Below, in pieces: positions 58,683 to 64,000 of a DNA stretch of 64,000 bases; the first letter of the stretch is position 1, and each line of letters opens with the position of its first letter. Both the position numbers and the translations under genes were made by a program. The notes beneath the pieces were generated by a model. It saw nothing but the letters and a program-made list of their open reading frames with translations. It searched no databases and was not told the origin of the DNA. This DNA comes from Cellulosilyticum sp. (GTDB lineage: Bacteria > Bacillota > Clostridia > Lachnospirales > Cellulosilyticaceae): assembly GCA_015058045.1 (NCBI GenBank), contig SVDC01000002.1, positions 1 through 64,000 on the forward strand. The letters run 5' to 3'.

Positions 58683-59066
58683 TTACACTCTTGATACCTC
58701 AAGTAATACTGGCCATGTATCAATGCCATTTTCTAATCTGAAAGTAACATCAGCTACATGGTTTCTGATAAAACTTACATCTGAGTCATCAAGTCCTTCT
58801 AACTTATTATTAGCTGATAACTTGAAAACTAATAGGTTGCCTAACAAGGCTAAATTATTATCTGGATCTAAAGCTGATGTCTTATTTCTTTTAAGCTTTC
58901 CATCTTCATCGCAGATGATAGTGTATGCTCTTCCTCCGATTCTCCTGTGAGCCTCTTCTACATATTTACACCCACATAGTTTTGCCAGATCCTTCCACTC
59001 AGGTCTATCCTTTACATTTACTTTTTTATGTTCTTTATTTATTACGTCTATTAAGTATGCCTGCAT
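58683..59066 (-). CDS. DUF3846-like accessory protein
   Basis: 127 residues. The part RAYTIICDEDGKLKRNKTSALDPDNNLALLGNLLVFKL fits the DUF3846 pattern (D-x-E/D-G ... N-x-x-A ... G-x-x-x-x). That family is common on phages and conjugative elements, with unknown role. The C-terminus ends in SFIRNHVADVTFRLENG. Nine bases downstream of the 57-residue gene. Confidence 0.5.
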   Translation of the reverse strand: MQAYLIDVINKEHKKVNVKDRPEWKDLAKLCGCKYVEEAHRRIGGRAYTIICDEDGKLKRNKTSALDPDNNLALLGNLLVFKLSANNKLEGLDDSDVSFIRNHVADVTFRLENGIDTWPVLLEVSRV

Positions 59067-59075
59067 CTTATTCTC

Positions 59076-59249
59076 CTATTCAAAAAGTACAATAGCATCA
59101 TCTATAAACTCTGTTCCGCTATATTCATGCTTATATTTTACAATGTCCTTTTTTACTTTTGGCGAGCTATACCCTTTTGATGTCTTAATGACAATTTCGA
59201 TATTCTCGTCATACTCGTTTAGCTTTTCTATAAAATCTTTAATTCTCAC
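59076..59249 (-). CDS. Small hypothetical protein, 57 residues
   Basis: GTG start at 59249 with TAGGAGCTAAAA upstream. Reads MRIKDFIEKLNEYDENIEIV, then IKTSKGYSSPKVKKDIVKYK and an acidic end. Alpha/beta, soluble. Spacing of 9 bases to both neighbours supports a real gene in the operon. Confidence 0.6.
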   Translation of the reverse strand: MRIKDFIEKLNEYDENIEIVIKTSKGYSSPKVKKDIVKYKHEYSGTEFIDDAIVLFE

Positions 59250-59258
59250 TTTTAGCTC

Positions 59259-59600
59259 CTAATCTTTATTTACTTGTCCCACCTTACACTTATATGTATT
59301 TATGATTTCTTCAATATGTAATACATAATATTTTACCCCTGGTTCAGCTCCCCAGTCTGGATTGCCTTCATCTATAGTAATTGACACTCTTGCAACAAAA
59401 TTGGGTGACTCAGAAGAATAGCCATTTCGGAACATAACCGTGTAAGGGCTGTCATGTTCCCATATATCATCACAGCAATTCATATCAAATGCACGAGTAA
59501 ACCTAGTATTATAATATGGTTTTATATCTCGATACTCTTCTTTCTTTTCTCCAGATAAGATCATATCAAACCACTGTTTTTTAATTGGAAGTACCAACAT
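59259..59600 (-). CDS. ASCH-domain protein
   Basis: 113 residues. ASCH/PUA-like pattern: LPIKKQWFDMILSGEKKEEYRD at the start (K/E-E-x-R motif), then a beta barrel (VMFRNGYSSES ... VARVSITIDEG) and GVKYYVLHIEEI. ASCH proteins bind RNA or modified nucleosides and are common on phages. Role here unknown. Confidence 0.75.
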   Translation of the reverse strand: MLVLPIKKQWFDMILSGEKKEEYRDIKPYYNTRFTRAFDMNCCDDIWEHDSPYTVMFRNGYSSESPNFVARVSITIDEGNPDWGAEPGVKYYVLHIEEIINTYKCKVGQVNKD

Positions 59601-59659
59601 GTCTTTACTCCTTATTTTTCACTTTTATCAATGCACTTAACATTTTTCCACCTTCTACC

Positions 59660-60076
59660 TTAATCCTTTGTATCGTATATATCTGCAAGGCTATATATTT
59701 TATTACCGTTACCTTTTTCATCAAATGTTCCAACTTTTTCAAATGTATTACGCAATAATTGGCTGTCAAATGTATCCTCGTCACATATACAGGTCAATTC
59801 TGTGTCATACTCATTTCCTTCGCAATTTACATGGCAATATACATATATAGTTTTTTCTACTTTTCGCATTAAATCTATTGCTCCTACAAAACTTTCATAT
59901 CCATTTCCAGTTGGAACAATTATATAATCTTCATCCGTAGGGGCTAGTTTATATCTCCACTCGTATTTGCCGTAATCTTCTCTATTTAGATTGTAAGGAT
60001 AAGCGTGGAGCAATATAAAGTATTCTCCGTTATATCCTAAATCTATAAATCTTTCCATTTTTTTACTTTCACTCAT
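59660..60076 (-). CDS. Hypothetical protein, 138 residues
   Basis: Soluble alpha/beta, rich in Y, D and E, with three cysteines (YCHVNCEG ... CICDED). No family recognised. Part of the 58.5-60.4 kb run of small accessory genes. Confidence 0.45.
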   Translation of the reverse strand: MSESKKMERFIDLGYNGEYFILLHAYPYNLNREDYGKYEWRYKLAPTDEDYIIVPTGNGYESFVGAIDLMRKVEKTIYVYCHVNCEGNEYDTELTCICDEDTFDSQLLRNTFEKVGTFDEKGNGNKIYSLADIYDTKD

Positions 60077-60157
60077 ACCGTATCTCCTAGTTAAAAATTC
60101 TTACAGCAGCTTCAAGGCATCTACCCTTTTTACTTTTAAGAGCTGCTGCAACCTTAC

Positions 60158-60379
60158 TTACATCTCTTCTTCGTCATCTAAGTATATGAATTCTACCGAG
60201 AGTGACTGTAAAACACATTCCTCACTACAGAAGATGTTATCCTCCTCTGAGTCAAAGTAATTTACTTGCAAATAGTTATCGAGAACTTTGTAATACCCTC
60301 GCTCAGAAGTAGCGTCGTAAGTAGTATCTCCAATCTCTTTACCACAACAAGCACAGTAAAGCTTTTTATTTGTATCCAT
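60158..60379 (-). CDS. Small zinc-ribbon protein
   Basis: 73 residues from ATG 60379 (GAGGTATAC upstream; the frame extends to 60442 without a better site). CACCGKEIG and FCSEECVLQSL form a four-cysteine zinc site of the MYM/TRASH style. Acidic tail. Function unknown. The gap 60443-60611 downstream of the next gene holds nothing recognised. Confidence 0.6.
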   Translation of the reverse strand: MDTNKKLYCACCGKEIGDTTYDATSERGYYKVLDNYLQVNYFDSEEDNIFCSEECVLQSLSVEFIYLDDEEEM

Positions 60380-60611
60380 GTATACCTCATATATAAGTAG
60401 CCAATTCAGCAGCTTATAGTAAATGGCTATTTCTACTTTCATGTGCTGCTGAACTTTTACTTACCACATTTTCTTACAAATTGTATCTGGCCCATCACGT
60501 GAGCACATAGTATATATCTGCCCCGAGGGAAGAATAGTAACTATTACTTACAGGGATACCTTTACTTATATCCTTATATATAATCCTTACTACTTTATCT
60601 TCTTACATAGC

Positions 60612-61769
60612 TTATATATCCTCTATGACGGTTATCCTTATTCTTTCATCAAGTATCTTCTTTAGGAATTCTTCTTGATACTTAAAACACACTACCTCAA
60701 ACTGAAGCTTATCTAAATAGTCAGCTGCTTGTACCAAAAATCTCTTAAAGCTATTTAACTCAGATAAGCAGAAGTAATATACATATGTATCATCTCCATT
60801 TGTAGCGTGATGAATTAACCAGGTCTTTTTCTTAGGCCCATACATTTGACCTATATTCTTGATTAGGTCTTCTTCCCAGTTCTCCTTTGACATCTGTCTA
60901 ATGACGTTACATCCATCTATAGACGAAGGTACATAGTAAAGCTTGTCAAAGATTGGTTCGGGAAGTTCAAAGACTCTTGTCTTTCTTTTCTCTTGTTCTT
61001 CTTCTGTCTCTGTGAGCATTTTGATAATAGGCTCTTCTTCAGATATTAGGATTGCCCCATTTGTAGCTTTTACACTTTTATTATCCTCTCGGTAATAATC
61101 GTTCACGCTTAACGTGAGCTCCTTCGTTCGCATCTCAACATCAGAGATTTGATTTCTGTTTTGGAACTGATTATAAACGATATAATTTGAGTCTGGTGTT
61201 ACGAGCATTCCTACAGCTCTACTATTAAGTATGTTTGAAAAGCTATTTTTGAGCTCATCCAAAAAGAAGAAGTATGAGCCATTTGTATCTAGCTTTTCAT
61301 TTTGGGTTAATACGGAAGTCTTATCAAAGTCATCTGCCATTGTTCTTATGTATGCATTCTTCATTATCATTGCGGTATGACTTCTTCGTACTGCACGTAG
61401 TAATTTATTACGGCCCGAGTCATTGTTTGCATTCCAATCTGTTAAAAGATTGTCAATGTATTCTTTTTGGTATTCGTAATATGCTGTGGCGGTTTCTCCA
61501 AACGCTTCTTTCAAAATTGGGGTGTGGGTTTCATAGTCGGCTAATTTGAATATTCGATACGATCTGTTATAGACATTAGTCTTAACCTCTTTTAGGAATC
61601 CTTCTTCTTTCATCCTCTTCAAATATATATCTACCGTACTCCTTCTCTCTCCGCTCTCCACCATCAGGCCAACGTCCTTATTCGTCAAACATCCACAGCT
61701 CAATATATGCTGCGTTATCTCTCTTCGCAGACCTACCTTCTCAAACTGCTTTCTTCTCGTTCTTTTCAT
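60612..61769 (-). CDS. Winged-helix protein, replication-relaxation-like
   Basis: 385 residues. The N-terminal winged helix (LRREITQHILSCGCLTNKDVGLMVE ... STVDIYLKRMKEEGFLKE, ~15-70) is followed by a helical region and a C-terminal alpha/beta part (YYVPSSIDGCNVIRQM ... LQFEVVCFKYQEEFLKKIL). The layout resembles replication-relaxation proteins of Gram-positive mobile elements, but this is weak. The repeat-rich gap directly upstream would be its binding site or promoter. Confidence 0.5.
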   Translation of the reverse strand: MKRTRRKQFEKVGLRREITQHILSCGCLTNKDVGLMVESGERRSTVDIYLKRMKEEGFLKEVKTNVYNRSYRIFKLADYETHTPILKEAFGETATAYYEYQKEYIDNLLTDWNANNDSGRNKLLRAVRRSHTAMIMKNAYIRTMADDFDKTSVLTQNEKLDTNGSYFFFLDELKNSFSNILNSRAVGMLVTPDSNYIVYNQFQNRNQISDVEMRTKELTLSVNDYYREDNKSVKATNGAILISEEEPIIKMLTETEEEQEKRKTRVFELPEPIFDKLYYVPSSIDGCNVIRQMSKENWEEDLIKNIGQMYGPKKKTWLIHHATNGDDTYVYYFCLSELNSFKRFLVQAADYLDKLQFEVVCFKYQEEFLKKILDERIRITVIEDI

Positions 61770-62133
61770 TTAAGTCTGCCTCTCCTTACTTTCTTGGGTA
61801 ATGCCCCGCTGATTTCTTCTTACTTTAGGCACGGGAACTCAACCTACACACGCTAAACCTCGCTGATTTGAAAAGGCCAAAATCTTACAAAATCAAGCTA
61901 AACTAAAGCTTTTATTGTAAAATAATGCCTTTTTAAAAATTCATCATATTTTTACATTAAGGACTAATTCTTATTGTAAAAATTTAGGACAAATTTTGTC
62001 TCTCTTAATGTAAAAAAAACAGCCGATTTAGCCTTTACTGTAAAATATTCTGCTCTCTTTATATGCCATTTCTTTTACTTTAATATTGTTATAGTAAATA
62101 TTTGATAGCGTTCAAAAAGCCATATATTTTACA
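61770..62133. repeat. Repeat-rich intergenic region: TGTAAAA array and nested palindrome
   Basis: TGTAAAA or its complement occurs six times (61916, 61950, 61975, 62009, 62039, 62127). A perfect 13-base inverted repeat TTTTTACATTAAG / CTTAATGTAAAAA (61949-61961 and 62004-62016) encloses the dispersed palindrome GGACAAATTTTGTCT (61987-62001). No gene. Candidate origin, centromere or operator array. Confidence 0.5.
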
Positions 62134-62781
62134 TTATGAAGTCTTTGTTTCTTCTCTATAGTCAACAGACTGCTTCTCAAAGTACTTATCTCCATCGATA
62201 AAAGCGAGGGTATGAGGCATAAAAATGTTAAGCTTTTCCATTGTTTTAAGTGCCTTTTTCTTATTAACCTCATATGGAAATGCAATAATATATTTGCTTG
62301 CCAAGGCTACTGCCTGCTCTTCTCCAACAGCTGCCTTATCAGCTTCAAACTTATCCCTGCCCTTTTCATCGAGGAATCTAAGTAACGATGTTTCATATAA
62401 GTCAGTGACGAACACTTCGAATGAAGTATCGTTTGTATAGAAGCGTAAGTGCATTCCAGAATTAGGCTTGTAGATATAATCGAAATCCTCTGGGTAATCA
62501 TTATCAATAACATCAAGTGCTACCTGTAAAGCCATAATTGTATTCATATCAAGTGGAGCTGCTGCTTGTGAACCTTTTGTTCCGATAGTAACGTATGTAT
62601 CATTTTTATCTACTCCAATTAAATAATGCTGCTCCAGGGAATGAAGCACATTGATTGTCTGGCCTGTTGTAATATGAAATTTACTACCTAGTACATAATC
62701 CATCTGCTGTACTGAACAGCAACCTACTCTACCTAAAAATGTTAATGCATAGTTCTGCATTGGTGAAAAATCGTCTCTCAT
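62134..62781 (-). CDS. Hypothetical protein with N-terminal wHTH, virB4 neighbour
   Basis: 215 residues. The first ~65 residues (QNYALTFLGRVGCCSVQQMDYVLGS ... NVLHSLEQHYLIGVD) look like a winged helix. The rest is alpha/beta, with SFEVFVTDLYETSLLRFLDEKG and a conserved-looking PYEVNKKKALKTMEKL. No family named with confidence. The start overlaps the coiled-coil small gene stop by 4 bases (ATGA). Confidence 0.55.
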   Translation of the reverse strand: MRDDFSPMQNYALTFLGRVGCCSVQQMDYVLGSKFHITTGQTINVLHSLEQHYLIGVDKNDTYVTIGTKGSQAAAPLDMNTIMALQVALDVIDNDYPEDFDYIYKPNSGMHLRFYTNDTSFEVFVTDLYETSLLRFLDEKGRDKFEADKAAVGEEQAVALASKYIIAFPYEVNKKKALKTMEKLNIFMPHTLAFIDGDKYFEKQSVDYREETKTS

Positions 62782-62912
62782 AATCTTAAATAATCCTTTC
62801 TTTTCTCTACAAAAAGCGTTATTAAATGTTTACTACATCGTTTTTGTGCGTCATTAAGTGTGTCATTGATACTCATATAAGCGTCATCATATTTGCTTAA
62901 TGCGTCATTCAC
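62778..62912 (-). CDS. Small coiled-coil protein between virB4 and the wHTH gene
   Basis: 44 residues from a GTG at 62912: NDALSKYDDAYMSINDTL then NDAQKRCSKHLITLF and a basic end. The open frame really begins at the virB4 stop (NNDAYSDFYDTVNDAL). The heptad-like N-D-A repeats therefore start one frame off the virB4 terminus. The stop overlaps the next ATG (ATGA), good evidence of translation. No clear ribosome site; it may be reached by reinitiation or frameshift from virB4. Confidence 0.45.
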   Translation of the reverse strand: MNDALSKYDDAYMSINDTLNDAQKRCSKHLITLFVEKRKDYLRL

Positions 62913-62940
62913 TGTGTCATAAAAATCGCTATAAGCGTCA

Positions 62941-64000
62941 TTATTTTTGGCTTGTTTTATCAGCTAATACTTCAAGCTCGTAATCTGAAAGCTTAATTTC
63001 TAACTCGATTTTGTCATTTGATGTCACAAGCATTCCTTTTCCTCTTCCATATTTAGCAATGGCCTCGCAATCGTTATCTGTTAATCGAAGCAAGTTTCTT
63101 ACGTTAGAAAGATTTGGCGTTTTCAGCAATACCTTTAATTCACAGTTATCAATTATGTCTGTACCCATCGTTCCAATCTTATTTACATCCTTTAGGAACT
63201 GCGATGCCATAATTACCGCTCCACCGTATCCTCTGATAAGTCGAACCATGTCATCAATCTGTGCGCAACTGTTTTTATCTTTTAGGATTGCCCAACACTC
63301 ATCGATATCGATAATGCTCTTCTTTGAGTTAGGATCCTTAACTACGCTGTAGCAGAAATCTGTAACTACACTCAATATGGCAGGGAAGTATTCCTCGTCT
63401 ATCTGATCCTCATTAACATCAAAGGCAATAAATGGAGCTGTTACATCAATATTGGTTTGGCCATTAAAGTTACTATATTTGCCATATACAAATGGTTCGA
63501 GATAACCATTTAAAAATCTTAGGTCAGGATTAGAATTAAATGCTTCATATAAGTCCTGAAGAATAGGCATTGGTTTAAGCTCTCTGGTATGAATATTTGA
63601 ATAAATACTTCTATTGTCATCGGTTATACCAAAGCTTGCATAAAGCTGTTTTAATGTAATGTCTATTTTGTTGCTGATTGCTTTTGTCATTGAACCTTCA
63701 TCAACAAGCATATTGATAAACGTTCTTAGAGCTTTAGTCTTCTTAGAAAGTAAAGGGCCAGAATTTGCCTTCACATCGTCTTCATTGATAGTAGATGTAT
63801 CGATTTTCTTTTCTGGCAGTATTGCCATTATATTTATACATACTTTCATGATGTCATAATATTTACCACCAACTAAATCTGCTAATGGCTTGTATTGATA
63901 TCCCTTCTTCGGAATAATGGCATATATATTAGCTCCGTTGAAGAATAAACGCTCCAGGTATGCTTGCATAAATGTTGTTTTACCAGAACCCGTAACACCA
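62941..64000 (-). CDS. virB4: VirB4-family conjugation ATPase, N-terminus outside window
   Basis: The C-terminal ~353 residues are visible and the gene runs off the right edge. Walker A GVTGSGKTTFMQAYL is at the very edge, Walker B SIIDIDECWAILKD lies ~220 residues later, then YGGAVIMASQFLKDV and NLLRLTDND..AIAKYGRGKGML, as in VirB4/TrbE ATPases. It energises assembly of the type IV channel and works with VirD4. No other channel gene of certain identity is in the window. Confidence 0.9.
   Translation of the reverse strand, partial: GVTGSGKTTFMQAYLERLFFNGANIYAIIPKKGYQYKPLADLVGGKYYDIMKVCINIMAILPEKKIDTSTINEDDVKANSGPLLSKKTKALRTFINMLVDEGSMTKAISNKIDITLKQLYASFGITDDNRSIYSNIHTRELKPMPILQDLYEAFNSNPDLRFLNGYLEPFVYGKYSNFNGQTNIDVTAPFIAFDVNEDQIDEEYFPAILSVVTDFCYSVVKDPNSKKSIIDIDECWAILKDKNSCAQIDDMVRLIRGYGGAVIMASQFLKDVNKIGTMGTDIIDNCELKVLLKTPNLSNVRNLLRLTDNDCEAIAKYGRGKGMLVTSNDKIELEIKLSDYELEVLADKTSQK

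Noticed and set aside
61914..62133. A CRISPR array in the TGTAAAA repeat region
   Set aside because: The repeats are only 7-8 bases, occur in both orientations and have irregular spacing; no cas genes are nearby.

Overview
This window looks like part of a large conjugative plasmid (or a plasmid-like integrative element) from an AT-rich anaerobic Firmicute, most likely a gut or rumen Lachnospiraceae such as Butyrivibrio/Pseudobutyrivibrio. That host guess is an inference from base composition, sigma-A-type promoters, lipoproteins and the cysteine-repeat cell-wall protein style. Nearly every gene is on the minus strand. The plus strand carries only one IS200/IS605-type tnpB and four small RNA genes. 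There are no ribosomal or core metabolic genes. The gene set is plasmid-like: VirD4/TraG coupling ATPase, VirB4 ATPase (cut by the right edge), topoisomerase III, RecD2-like helicase, RecG-like helicase, RNase H, dUTPase, a winged-helix replication initiator, a bifunctional peptidoglycan hydrolase and a complete-looking Tad/Flp pilus operon. No relaxase and no prepilin peptidase were seen in the window.

Layout, left to right. 1-3.0 kb: a dedicated twin-arginine translocase (TatA, TatC, TatA/B-like) followed by its own twin-arginine-signal protein, with a coiled-coil membrane protein upstream. 3.1-7.7 kb: virD4 and topB. 7.8-9.7 kb: a tnpB without a tnpA, then dut. 9.8-10.5 kb: two tandem Fst/par-like type I toxin-antitoxin modules. 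10.5-14.5 kb: a 1317-residue secreted protein. 14.6-16.2 kb: an IS605-type tnpB element interrupting a small gene. 16.2-20.5 kb: surface, zinc-binding, AAA+ and acidic proteins. 20.5-21.0 kb: a heavily structured non-coding transcript. 21-24.1 kb: diguanylate cyclase, lipoprotein, rhomboid protease and secreted nuclease. 24.3-37.9 kb: lipoproteins plus DNA-processing genes (recD2, recG, rnhA), a response regulator and a methyltransferase-like protein. 38.0-49.6 kb: the Tad pilus operon, ending in an HD-GYP gene. 49.9-51.1 kb: replication initiator with a long inverted repeat. 51.1-55.2 kb: cell-wall and secretion-channel genes and an odd tRNA. 55.3-61.8 kb: small accessory genes. 61.8-64 kb: a repeat-rich spacer and the virB4 region.

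How it fits together: VirB4 and VirD4 would energise DNA transfer. The NlpC/P60+SleB enzyme and a VirB8/TcpC-like membrane protein would open and span the wall. A Tad pilus plausibly makes mating contact, with c-di-GMP enzymes (GGDEF at 21 kb, HD-GYP in the pilus operon) as likely regulators. The Tat module exports at least one folded protein carrying a phage-tail-fibre-like motif. Fourteen promoters on the element share a TTKACW / TATAAT frame in which the 17-base spacer itself is conserved (AAAAGTGAT), pointing to a common element-specific regulator. A GCAGGGA heptamer is strongly over-represented, and its orientation appears to switch between about 37 and 50 kb, close to the candidate replicon.
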